From Dechloromonas hankyongensis (GTDB lineage Bacteria; Pseudomonadota; Gammaproteobacteria; Burkholderiales; Rhodocyclaceae), in contig NZ_JAKLTN010000001.1 in NCBI RefSeq assembly GCF_022012295.1, forward strand, positions 1,178,001 to 1,242,000: 64,000 nt of DNA, written 5' to 3'. The position numbers and the translations under genes were made by a program. Positions 54,058 through 64,000 of the stretch are shown here, one piece after another. Under the pieces are notes generated by a model that did not search any database, had not been told where the DNA came from, and saw nothing but the letters and a program-made list of their open reading frames with translations. Positions within the stretch are counted from its first letter, which is position 1, and each line of letters begins with the position of its first letter.

Positions 54058-54978
54058 GTGCAGATTATTCTGGTTTCGCGCCATCTGAAGGCGGCGCGCA
54101 CTATCACCATTATGCCTCGCCACGTGGCGGCGACGCTGTTCGTCTTGCTCGCCGTGGTGCTGTCTACCTCGGCGCTGTTGTCCTGGCTGTCGGTGCACCT
54201 GCGCCTGCCGCTGATCGAGGATCTGCTGGTTACCCGGCAACTGCAGGAAATGCGGAAAACGCGCGACCATCTCGACAACAATCTGCAGTTGATGGCCACC
54301 CGCCTCGGCGAGCTGCAGGCCCAGGTGCTGCAGCTCGACGTCCTCGGCGATCGCCTTTCCGGCGCTGCCGGCATCAAGCGTGAGCATCCGGCCGATACGC
54401 TCAAGGCGGCGCAGGGCGGTCCGTATGTGCCGGCGCCGATGAACGCCACCGAGTTGCAGCGGGAAATAGAACGTCTGGCGACCGCGCTCGATCAGCGCAG
54501 CGACGATCTGGCCTATCTCGAAATCAAGCTGCTCGAAAAACGCGTCAAGGATCGTCTGTTGCCGACCACGCTGCCGGTCAAGGACGCCTATCTCGGCTCG
54601 CCGTTCGGCCATCGCGAAGATCCGATCGCCGGCCTGCGCGCCATGCACGAGGGCATCGATTTCAATGCCGAAACCGGCACCCCGGTCGTCGCCGCGGCCG
54701 ACGGCGTGGTGCTCTCGGCCAGCTACCATCCCGATTTCGGCAACGTCATCGATATCGACCACGGCGACGGCCTGACTTCCCGCTATGCCCATCTGTCGCG
54801 CATGGACATCAGGCCGGCCGCGCTGGTCAAGCGCGGCGAGCGCATCGGCGCCGTGGGGACGACCGGTCGGTCGACCGGTGCGCATCTGCATTTCGAGGTG
54901 CGCATGCAGGGCGTCGCCCAGAATCCGGCATTTTTCCTGAAGCAAGGGAGCGAATACGCCCAGGTCAAGCGCCGCTAG
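54058..54978 (+). CDS. M23 family metallopeptidase (murein endopeptidase-like)
   Basis: This 306-residue protein has an N-terminal membrane segment (RHVAATLFVLLAVVLSTSAL), a coiled coil (about 60-110; QLQEMRKTRDHLDNNLQLMA) and a C-terminal LytM domain with zinc ligands in MHEGIDFNAETGTPV and AHLHFEVRMQ. The preferred start is GTG at 54058, with GGAGG directly upstream; the frame runs back to 53971. The GTG site overlaps the divergent DUF721 ATG region. Confidence 0.82.
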   Translation: MQIILVSRHLKAARTITIMPRHVAATLFVLLAVVLSTSALLSWLSVHLRLPLIEDLLVTRQLQEMRKTRDHLDNNLQLMATRLGELQAQVLQLDVLGDRLSGAAGIKREHPADTLKAAQGGPYVPAPMNATELQREIERLATALDQRSDDLAYLEIKLLEKRVKDRLLPTTLPVKDAYLGSPFGHREDPIAGLRAMHEGIDFNAETGTPVVAAADGVVLSASYHPDFGNVIDIDHGDGLTSRYAHLSRMDIRPAALVKRGERIGAVGTTGRSTGAHLHFEVRMQGVAQNPAFFLKQGSEYAQVKRR

Positions 54979-55029
54979 CCTGATCCGTATGGTCTTGATT
55001 TAGGTCGTCATCATCGGGGGGGAGGGGCG

Positions 55030-55038
55030 TGCTAGAAT
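55030..55038 (+). promoter_or_regulatory. Candidate secA promoter, extended -10
   Basis: TGCTAGAAT at 55030-55038 is an extended -10 (TGn-TAGAAT), about 41 nt before the secA ATG. No clear -35 is visible. A G-rich tract precedes it. Confidence 0.35.
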
Positions 55039-55078
55039 CGACGCTTTGCCGCCACCCGCGCAACCACCTACCATCGCG

Positions 55079-57790
<2,712 letters not shown>

Positions 57791-57800
57791 TCTGACCCCC

Positions 57801-57829
57801 AAGGCACCCCAGGGTGCCTTGATGCTTTT
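57801..57829 (+). terminator. Terminator-like hairpin after secA
   Basis: AAGGCACCC / GGGTGCCTT (57801-57809, 57812-57820), tight 2-nt loop (4-nt if the closing pair opens), followed by GATGCTTTT. It separates secA and argJ by a 51-nt gap. Confidence 0.55.
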
Positions 57830-57841
57830 GGAGCCAAGAGA

Positions 57842-59068
57842 ATGCCTGTCAATTACGCCACGCCTGCTGCCGATCAACTGTTTCCGGTCGCCGGTGTCCG
57901 TCTCGGTGTCGCCGAAGCCGAAATCCGCAAGAAAAATCGCCGCGACCTGACCCTGGTCGCCCTCGATGATGGCTGCACGGTGGCCGGCGTATTTACGCAG
58001 AACCGCTTCTGCGCGGCGCCGGTACAGCTGTGCCGCAACCATCTGGCCGCCGGCAAGGCCATCCGCGCCCTGGTCATCAATACCGGCATCGCCAACGCCG
58101 GCACCGGCGAACCGGGCCGCCAGACGGCCCAGGCTTCCTGCAACGCCGTGGCCGAACTGCTCGGCGTCAACGCCGACCAAGTGCTGCCCTTCTCGACCGG
58201 CGTCATTCTCGAACCGCTGCCGGTCGATCGCCTGAAAGCCGGCCTGCCGGCCGCCCAGGCCGATCTGAAGGCCGACAACTGGCATGCCGCCGCGCACGCC
58301 ATCATGACCACCGACACCATCGCCAAGGCGGCGTCGCGTCGCGTCACGGTCGGCGGCAAGACGATCAGTATCTCCGGCGTCTCCAAGGGCGCCGGCATGA
58401 TCAAGCCGAACATGGCGACCATGCTCGGCTTCGTCGCCACCGATGCCGGCATCGCCCAGGGCATGCTCGACAAGCTGGTCAAGGAAGCGGCCGACGCCTC
58501 CTTCAACTGCATTACCGTCGATGGCGATACCTCGACCAACGACTCCTTCGTGATGATCGCCACCGGCCAGTCCGGTGCCGCCTTCGCGTCTGAAAGTGAT
58601 GCCGGCTGGGCCGAGGTCAAGGCCGCCATCGTCGCCGTGGCCGTCGAACTGGCGCAGGCCATCGTCCGCGACGGCGAGGGCGCAACCAAGTTCATCACCG
58701 TCGCCGTGCAGGGCGGCAAGAGCGTCGAGGAATGCCGCCAGGTCGGCTACGCCATCGGCCACTCGCCGCTGGTCAAGACCGCTTTCTTCGCCTCCGATCC
58801 CAACCTTGGCCGCATCTTGGCCGCCGTCGGCTACGCCGGCATCAGCGATCTCGACGTCGATGGCGTCAAGGTCTGGCTCGACGATGTGCTGGTCGCCGAG
58901 AACGGCGGCCGCGCTGCCGCCTATCGCGAGGAAGACGGTGCCCGTGTCATGGCCCAGGCCGAAATCACTGTGCGTGTCGATCTCGGCCGCGGTGCCGTGC
59001 AAGCCAATGTTTACACTTGCGATTTCTCGTACGACTACGTCAAGATCAACGCCGACTACCGCTCCTGA
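57842..59068 (+). CDS. argJ: Glutamate N-acetyltransferase / ornithine acetyltransferase
   Basis: This 408-residue ArgJ has the self-cleavage region [20 protein letters not shown] (Thr nucleophile in MATML). It recycles acetyl in arginine synthesis. Ends in the family-typical [17 protein letters not shown] ribosome site precedes ATG. Family blocks and length fit. Confidence 0.96.
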   Translation: MPVNYATPAADQLFPVAGVRLGVAEAEIRKKNRRDLTLVALDDGCTVAGVFTQNRFCAAPVQLCRNHLAAGKAIRALVINTGIANAGTGEPGRQTAQASCNAVAELLGVNADQVLPFSTGVILEPLPVDRLKAGLPAAQADLKADNWHAAAHAIMTTDTIAKAASRRVTVGGKTISISGVSKGAGMIKPNMATMLGFVATDAGIAQGMLDKLVKEAADASFNCITVDGDTSTNDSFVMIATGQSGAAFASESDAGWAEVKAAIVAVAVELAQAIVRDGEGATKFITVAVQGGKSVEECRQVGYAIGHSPLVKTAFFASDPNLGRILAAVGYAGISDLDVDGVKVWLDDVLVAENGGRAAAYREEDGARVMAQAEITVRVDLGRGAVQANVYTCDFSYDYVKINADYRS

Positions 59069-59103
59069 TCTCCTTTCTGTAGGCATGGCCCGGTTGCCCA
59101 AAC

Positions 59104-59130
59104 AAGGCCCGCAACTGCGCGGGCCTTTTG
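59104..59130 (+). terminator. Terminator of argJ
   Basis: 9-bp stem AAGGCCCGC / GCGGGCCTT (59104-59112, 59119-59127) with a 6-nt loop, followed by TTGTTG. It lies 35 nt past the argJ stop. Confidence 0.7.
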
Positions 59131-59225
59131 TTGTCTATTTGTGCAATGCATAGCAAAGTTGAGGTCCGCTCCATGAGTGCGTGTAGCAGCCGCGCTCCGG
59201 TCGATCTCCGGAGTACCCGTGTGAA

Positions 59226-60140
59226 ATGACTGATGCCAAGCCTTTACTTGCGTTCCTGCTGGAAAGCGAATTCCACGACAAGTATCCGCATCAATTGGTG
59301 GCGCGCTTTCCCCATGTTGCCCGGAAGCTTGAGGCGATATGGAATAACCCCGAGGCAGCGGCAGATTATTTCACCGAGCTGATGATTCCCAGCCGGCCAA
59401 ATCGCCAGGGCTTTCCGCCTGACGTGGCGGCCGAAATCATCTCGTTGAGCATGGCTTTTGACCGGATCGGCCATCTGGTCGCCGCGGAAGAGGTAAGCGC
59501 CCCGGAGCCGCCAGCGGCCTTCTATCAGTGGGACCGTGAGCGTCTGGTCAAGGAAATTGAAAGTCAAGGTTTCGCGTTTAACCGGGACGGTTTTGCCAAG
59601 GCAGCCGAAGCGGGCAATCACGAGGTCTGCGCGATGTTCGTGCGGGCCGGCTTTGATGTCGATACACGCGATGCCCGGGAATGGACTCCGTTGATGATCG
59701 CCGCTTTCCATGGTCGCGAACAATTGGCGCTGATGCTGCTCGAATTCGGTGCCGATGTCTTCGCCACAGACCGGGGTGGTTACAGTCCGCTGCACTGGGC
59801 GGCTTTCAGCGGTTATCAGGTGGTCGTGAAACTGCTGCTGGAGCGGGGTGTTTCGGCCAATGTGCTGAGCAACGCCGGGATCAGTCCCCTTCTGCAGGCG
59901 GCGGCGCGCGGGCATGAGGCAGTTGTCGGTCTGCTGCTCGAAAGCCAGGCAAATCCGAATCTCACTGCCAGGGACGGGGCCAGTCCCTTGCTCAAGGCGG
60001 TTGCCAACGGGCATGCTGAAGTGGCTGAACGGCTGCTCAATGCCGGTGCGTATCGTCATGTGACCCTGGCGGATGGCACGACGCTCGACGACATTGTCGC
60101 CAAAGCAAAGGATTGGCGAATCCGCGCTATATTCTGCTGA
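59226..60140 (+). CDS. Ankyrin-repeat protein
   Basis: This 304-residue protein has a helical N-terminal part (1-115) of unknown type, then about five ankyrin repeats (about 120-285), e.g. EWTPLMIAAFHGREQLALML, GYSPLHWAAFSGYQVVVKLL and ISPLLQAAARGHEAVVGLLL. No signal peptide. Ankyrin repeats bind proteins; the partner is unknown. Its stop lies 23 nt before the PerM-family gene, so both may form one unit. Confidence 0.8.
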   Translation: MTDAKPLLAFLLESEFHDKYPHQLVARFPHVARKLEAIWNNPEAAADYFTELMIPSRPNRQGFPPDVAAEIISLSMAFDRIGHLVAAEEVSAPEPPAAFYQWDRERLVKEIESQGFAFNRDGFAKAAEAGNHEVCAMFVRAGFDVDTRDAREWTPLMIAAFHGREQLALMLLEFGADVFATDRGGYSPLHWAAFSGYQVVVKLLLERGVSANVLSNAGISPLLQAAARGHEAVVGLLLESQANPNLTARDGASPLLKAVANGHAEVAERLLNAGAYRHVTLADGTTLDDIVAKAKDWRIRAIFC

Positions 60141-60163
60141 GTCTCGTTTCAGCTTCCATTTTT

Positions 60164-61291
60164 ATGACTGATATTCGCCGTGACCTGGCCAGGAATACCC
60201 TGGCCATCCTGTGCATACTCGGGCTGATCGGCCTCAGCCTGTGGGTATTGCGGCCGTTTCTGGCCGCTGCGGTGTGGGCGGCGATGCTGGTGGTTGCCAC
60301 CTGGCCGCTCTTTACGGCACTCGAGACGCGTCTCGGCCAGCGGCGGGGTCTGGCGGTGGCGATCATGAGTCTGGGCATGCTGCTCCTGCTGGTGCTGCCG
60401 CTGTGGCTGGCGGTCGATACCATCTTCGAGCATTCGGAACAGCTCACCGCCGCCGGCAAGGCGGTGGCGGCCAATGGTCTGCCCCTGCCGCCGGAATGGG
60501 TGAAGACCTTGCCGCTGGTCGGCGAGCGGCTGGCGGCGGGCTGGACGCAACTGGCTGCAGGCGGGACGGCCGATATCGTCGCCAAGGCAACGCCCTATGC
60601 GGCCGATGCCGGCAAGTGGGTACTCGCCCAGGTCGGCGGTTTCGGCGGCATGCTGATCCAGTTTCTGCTGGTGGTGACTATCTCGGCTATTTTCTATTCG
60701 GGGGGCGAAGCCGGCGCTCGCATGGCGCGTCGTTTCGGCCGCCGTCTGGCCGGTGAGCGGGGTGAGAATTCGATCATCCTGGCCGGGCAGGCCATCCGCG
60801 GCGTGGCGCTCGGGGTCGGTGTCACGGCCATCGTTCAGACTGTCCTCGGCGGCATCGGCCTGGCCGTGGCCGGCGTGCCGCTGGCCTCGCTGCTGTCGGC
60901 CGTGATGCTGATGCTGTGCATCGCCCAGGTCGGGCCGATCCCGGTCCTGCTGCCGGCTGTCGGCTGGATGTACTGGACCGGCGATACCGGCTGGGCGACT
61001 TTCCTGCTGGTATGGAGCCTGATCGTCGCCAGCCTCGACAACTTCCTGCGCCCGATGCTGATCAAGCGCGGCGCCGACCTGCCGCTGCTCCTCATCTTCG
61101 CCGGCGTCATCGGCGGCATGCTCGGTTTCGGACTGATCGGTATTTTCGTCGGGCCGGTCGTGCTGGCGGTGACTTACACGCTGATGCAGGCCTGGGTCGA
61201 GGATGCCTTGGGCAGGGACGAGCCGGAAGCGCTGGCCGTCGAGCCGTCAGAGCCGGCGCAGGCGGATAGTCCGGAACCAACCGCCGGCTAG
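60164..61291 (+). CDS. AI-2E transporter (PerM) family membrane protein
   Basis: This 375-residue polytopic protein has two N-terminal helices (LAILCILGLIGLSLWVL; AAVWAAMLVVATWPLF), further segments and the family block FLRPMLIKRGADLPLLLIF. This family includes PerM/TqsA-type permeases with uncertain substrates. Start MTDIRRDLARN is preferred over 60113. The 3' end overlaps the convergent methyltransferase gene by 45 nt. Confidence 0.82.
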   Translation: MTDIRRDLARNTLAILCILGLIGLSLWVLRPFLAAAVWAAMLVVATWPLFTALETRLGQRRGLAVAIMSLGMLLLLVLPLWLAVDTIFEHSEQLTAAGKAVAANGLPLPPEWVKTLPLVGERLAAGWTQLAAGGTADIVAKATPYAADAGKWVLAQVGGFGGMLIQFLLVVTISAIFYSGGEAGARMARRFGRRLAGERGENSIILAGQAIRGVALGVGVTAIVQTVLGGIGLAVAGVPLASLLSAVMLMLCIAQVGPIPVLLPAVGWMYWTGDTGWATFLLVWSLIVASLDNFLRPMLIKRGADLPLLLIFAGVIGGMLGFGLIGIFVGPVVLAVTYTLMQAWVEDALGRDEPEALAVEPSEPAQADSPEPTAG

Positions 61292-61840
61292 GGCTGGTTG
61301 GTCGTATTCGAGCGCCAGTTCTGGCACATCGCGCAATAAATCCTCGAACACCACATCGAGCCGGGTCGCGATGCGGCGCATGAGTGGATTGGCCAAGCGG
61401 CGCAACAAAGCGGGCTGGCCGTGGCGTAGGAATTTGTCGAAAACCAGCACGCTGCCGCCGGGTTTGACCACCCGGGCGATTTCACCCAGACAGCGGGCTG
61501 GCTCCGGCACCACGGCTAGAATCAGGTGCAGCACGGCGCTGTCGAAGCTGTCATCAGCGAAGGGCAGGCATTGCGCATCGCCCTGGACCGGGGCGAAATC
61601 GACCGAACCGGCGCGCGGCAAGGCGCGGCGCAGCATGGCGTGGGTCAGGTCGAGGCCGACGTAATGGTGGCGGCCGGGGAGCAACGGCAGGTCGAGCCCG
61701 GTGCCGACACCGGCCAGCAGCACCCGGCCCGGTTCGGCGGGCAAGGCGGCCAGGCTGCGTTGGCGGGCGGACTCGGTGGCCCGGGCGATGGCCGCGTCGT
61801 AGAACGGCGCGATCAGCGTATAGGTGTGCCTCAGGCTCAA
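61247..61840 (-). CDS. Class I SAM-dependent methyltransferase (Methyltransf_11-like)
   Basis: This 197-residue protein has the SAM-binding [15 protein letters not shown], acidic end [17 protein letters not shown] [32 protein letters not shown] and [14 protein letters not shown]. It resembles small UbiE-type or phospholipid N-methyltransferases; substrate unknown. Its ATG overlaps the apaG stop (ATGA), so it is co-translated after apaG. Confidence 0.8.
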   Translation of the reverse strand: MSLRHTYTLIAPFYDAAIARATESARQRSLAALPAEPGRVLLAGVGTGLDLPLLPGRHHYVGLDLTHAMLRRALPRAGSVDFAPVQGDAQCLPFADDSFDSAVLHLILAVVPEPARCLGEIARVVKPGGSVLVFDKFLRHGQPALLRRLANPLMRRIATRLDVVFEDLLRDVPELALEYDQPALAGGWFRTIRLRRL

Positions 61841-62217
61841 TGCAGGGCGCGCGGGATGGCGAGCACGAATTCAGGGATTTCGGCCTCGAAATGGGTGCCG
61901 TCCTCGGCCACCATCTGGTAAGTCCCCTTCATCGTGCCGATCGGCGTCGTCAGAGACGAGCCGCTGGTGTATTCGAAGCTCTCGCCGGGCTGGAGCAGGG
62001 GCTGTTTGCCGACCACGCCCAGGCCACGTACTTCCTGCACCTCGTTGTTGGCGTCGGTGATGATCCAGTGCCGGGAAATCAGCTGGGCAGGCACTTCGCC
62101 GATGTTCCTGATGGCGATTGTGTAGGCAAAGATGTAGCGGTCATTTTCCGGGTCGGATTGATCCGGGATGAATTGCGGCTGGGGACTGACTTCGATTCGG
62201 TACTTGTTGTCGGGCAT
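61837..62217 (-). CDS. apaG: ApaG protein (Co2+/Mg2+ efflux-related)
   Basis: This 126-residue protein has the ApaG fold blocks [38 protein letters not shown] and [20 protein letters not shown]. The biochemical role is not settled. Divergent from rpe with 36 nt between. Normal length. Confidence 0.93.
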   Translation of the reverse strand: MPDNKYRIEVSPQPQFIPDQSDPENDRYIFAYTIAIRNIGEVPAQLISRHWIITDANNEVQEVRGLGVVGKQPLLQPGESFEYTSGSSLTTPIGTMKGTYQMVAEDGTHFEAEIPEFVLAIPRALH

Positions 62218-62253
62218 GGGATAATTTCGTTCGTTATTGTTCAGGAAAGCATC

Positions 62254-62955
62254 ATGTCAGCCAAAGATTACGTCATTGCACCGAGCATTCTGTCCGCCAA
62301 CTTCGCCAAACTGGGCGAGGAGGTGGCCAACGTCATCGCCTCGGGGGCCGACTGGATTCACTTTGACGTGATGGACAACCATTATGTTCCCAACCTGACC
62401 ATCGGCCCGCTGGTTTGTGAAGCCATCCGGCCGTGCACCGCGGCGCCGATCGACGTGCACCTGATGGTCAAGCCGGTGGACCGCATCATCCCCGATTTCA
62501 TCAAGGCCGGGGCCAACATCATCACCTTCCACCCGGAAGCCTCCGAACACATCGACCGCAGCCTGTCGCTGATCCGCGACGGCGGCTGTCAGGGCGGCCT
62601 GGTCTTCAATCCCGCCACCCCGCTCGATTACCTGGACTACGTCTTGGATAAGATCGATGTCGTGCTGCTGATGAGCGTCAACCCCGGTTTCGGCGGCCAG
62701 AAGTTCATTCCCGGCACGCTGGCCAAGGCACGCCAGGCCCGCGCCAAGCTCGACGCCTATGAGCAGCAGAGCGGCCGGCGCATCCGCCTCGAAATCGACG
62801 GTGGCGTGAACACCGCCAACATCGCCGAGATCGCCCGCGCCGGGGTCGATGCTTTCGTCGCCGGGTCGGCCGTCTATGGCGCCGGCAAGGACAGCGATCC
62901 GCATCGCTACGATTCCATCGTCGGCGCCTTGCGCGCCGAGTTGGCCAAGGTCTGA
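62254..62955 (+). CDS. rpe: Ribulose-phosphate 3-epimerase
   Basis: This 233-residue TIM-barrel enzyme has [62 protein letters not shown] and EIDGGVN. It interconverts ribulose- and xylulose-5-phosphate. Ribosome site CAGGAAAG precedes the ATG. Length fits the family. Confidence 0.96.
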   Translation: MSAKDYVIAPSILSANFAKLGEEVANVIASGADWIHFDVMDNHYVPNLTIGPLVCEAIRPCTAAPIDVHLMVKPVDRIIPDFIKAGANIITFHPEASEHIDRSLSLIRDGGCQGGLVFNPATPLDYLDYVLDKIDVVLLMSVNPGFGGQKFIPGTLAKARQARAKLDAYEQQSGRRIRLEIDGGVNTANIAEIARAGVDAFVAGSAVYGAGKDSDPHRYDSIVGALRAELAKV

Positions 62956-63062
62956 GGTCGGCAACGGGCAGGGCGCCACGCCCCGCCTAGATCAATGTCA
63001 TAATTCGCGGCCAGGCTTTTGCCTGAAGAGTCTTCTTTCCTTTCATCCATGAGGGGCCGTCG

Positions 63063-64000
63063 ATGTCGTTTCCATCCCTGCGACTGAATTTCCGGGTTGT
63101 CGCCCTGCTGCTGGTGGCGCTCGCCGCCATCGCCGCCGTCCTGCACTTTGTCTCGCCGCTGACCGGCGACGGTGCGAATCCGGCGGATAGCGGCCCCTTC
63201 CAGATCGCCGATGTCGCCAACCGCGATTTCGAAGGCTCGCCGGCCCTGGCCATCAGCTTCACCCATCCGATGAGCAGCCGGGGTGGCTACGACGAGCAGA
63301 TCCAGGTCTTCGAAATGCCGGCGCGCGCCGGGGATGGCGCAAAACAGCGTGACGAGGCAGACGAGGAAGAGGGCTACGGTGACAGCTCGACCCCGGTTGC
63401 CAATCCGCAGGTCAGCACCAAGCCGGAAGACGTCAGGACCGAGGGCGGCAAGCTGGTCAAGGGCGCCTGGGTGGTCGGCGACAATCCGCGCCTCCTGTAC
63501 TTCCCGCACATCAAGCCACAAACCCGCTACGTGCTGCGCATCGCGGCCGGCCTGCCGTCGGCCGGTGGCCAGAAACTGAACGAGGAAGGGCGCTATTCCG
63601 TCCTCACTGCCACCGTGTCGCCGGCCTACTATTTCGCCAGCCGCGGCATGGTCCTGCCCGCCAAGCAGAACGGCGGGCTGCCCGTGGTCACTGTCAATGT
63701 GCCGGAAGTCGACATCCAGTTCCTGCGCGTCAAGCCCGACCAGTTGCCGCGTTTCCTCGACAAGGTGATCAGCGGGCCGCGCAAGCCGCCGAACCGCCGC
63801 CAGGACGACGACGGCGAATACGATTACGAAGAAGGCTACGACTGGCGCGCCACCGACCTCAAGGGCGCCGTCAACAACTGGTCGCTCGATGCCCTGCACA
63901 AGCTGACCGACAGCGTTTTCGTCGGCCGCTTCCTGACCGAGCAGAAGGCGAACAAGCGCAACGTCACCTTCATTCCGGTCGAGGACATCAAGGAATTGCG
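63063..64000 (+). CDS. Probable alpha-2-macroglobulin-type protein, N-terminal part
   Basis: This gene runs off the right edge; 312 codons are visible. An uncleaved-looking N-terminal anchor (FRVVALLLVALAAIAAVLHF) without a lipobox Cys is followed by an MG1-like strand region (DFEGSPALAISFTHPMSSRG) and an acidic, low-complexity insert (DEADEEEGYGDSS), later KPPNRRQDDDGEYDYEEGY. The GSPALAISF opening is what I recall of bacterial alpha-2-macroglobulins, large inhibitors in the periplasm. The thioester and bait regions are outside the window, so identity is tentative. ATG 63063 has GAGGGG upstream. Confidence 0.55.
   Translation, partial: MSFPSLRLNFRVVALLLVALAAIAAVLHFVSPLTGDGANPADSGPFQIADVANRDFEGSPALAISFTHPMSSRGGYDEQIQVFEMPARAGDGAKQRDEADEEEGYGDSSTPVANPQVSTKPEDVRTEGGKLVKGAWVVGDNPRLLYFPHIKPQTRYVLRIAAGLPSAGGQKLNEEGRYSVLTATVSPAYYFASRGMVLPAKQNGGLPVVTVNVPEVDIQFLRVKPDQLPRFLDKVISGPRKPPNRRQDDDGEYDYEEGYDWRATDLKGAVNNWSLDALHKLTDSVFVGRFLTEQKANKRNVTFIPVEDIKEL

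Overview
The window is a chromosomal segment of a high-GC Gram-negative bacterium. Gene order and content point to a betaproteobacterium, most likely Rhodocyclales (Dechloromonas/Azonexus-like). The grounds are a complete dcw (division and cell wall) cluster ending in ftsZ-lpxC and followed by a DUF721 gene, an M23 peptidase gene, secA and argJ; a miaB-phoH-ybeY-corC-lnt run; a compact napDABC operon; and meso-DAP-type MurE plus LpxC and Lnt, which imply an outer membrane. The taxonomic call is inference from synteny.

Layout. Positions 1-7094 (minus strand) hold part of a Tad/Flp pilus locus: secretin CpaC (cut by the window edge), CpaB, an AAA+ ATPase, a TadV/CpaA prepilin peptidase, two different Flp pilins, a stand-alone receiver protein, a NarL-type regulator, a membrane histidine kinase and a small protein. 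Positions 7248-7349 form a large imperfect inverted repeat. Positions 7331-12395 (minus) carry a YgjP-type metallopeptidase, a PlsC acyltransferase, gmhB and glyQS. Positions 12598-17278 (plus) hold a TetR regulator coupled to a PEP-synthase/rifampin-phosphotransferase-like enzyme, then a lytic transglycosylase and msrA. Positions 17331-22546 (minus) hold a 38-residue micro-ORF, lnt, corC, ybeY, phoH and miaB.

A Met tRNA (22666-22742) is followed by a short AT-richer segment with one unrecognised gene. This segment is flanked by terminator-like hairpins sharing an exact 17-bp direct repeat. Next come a thioesterase, ahpF and ahpC (minus), and divergently napDABC (plus) behind an FNR-like box, then an HU-like protein, a glycine-rich protein, a UbiH-family hydroxylase, a DsbC-like isomerase and a PAS-GGDEF diguanylate cyclase.

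Positions 35929-53432 are the dcw cluster: mraZ-rsmH-ftsL-ftsI-murE-murF-mraY-murD-ftsW-murG-murC-ddl-ftsQ-ftsA-ftsZ-lpxC. Most genes are joined by 1- or 4-nt overlaps. A promoter and a 10-bp-periodic TGGGT repeat (MraZ operator) sit at the front. Positions 53439-64000 carry a two-helix membrane protein, DUF721, M23 peptidase, secA, argJ, an ankyrin protein, an AI-2E/PerM-family permease, a methyltransferase, apaG, rpe and the start of a probable alpha-2-macroglobulin.

Most of the window is conserved core genome. The least ordinary parts are the regulated Tad locus with its AAA+ ATPase, the small segment beside the tRNA, the TetR/phosphotransferase pair, the inverted repeat at 7.3 kb and several small ORFs. 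I saw no rRNA, CRISPR array, insertion sequence or complete mobile element, and no clearly novel multi-gene system.
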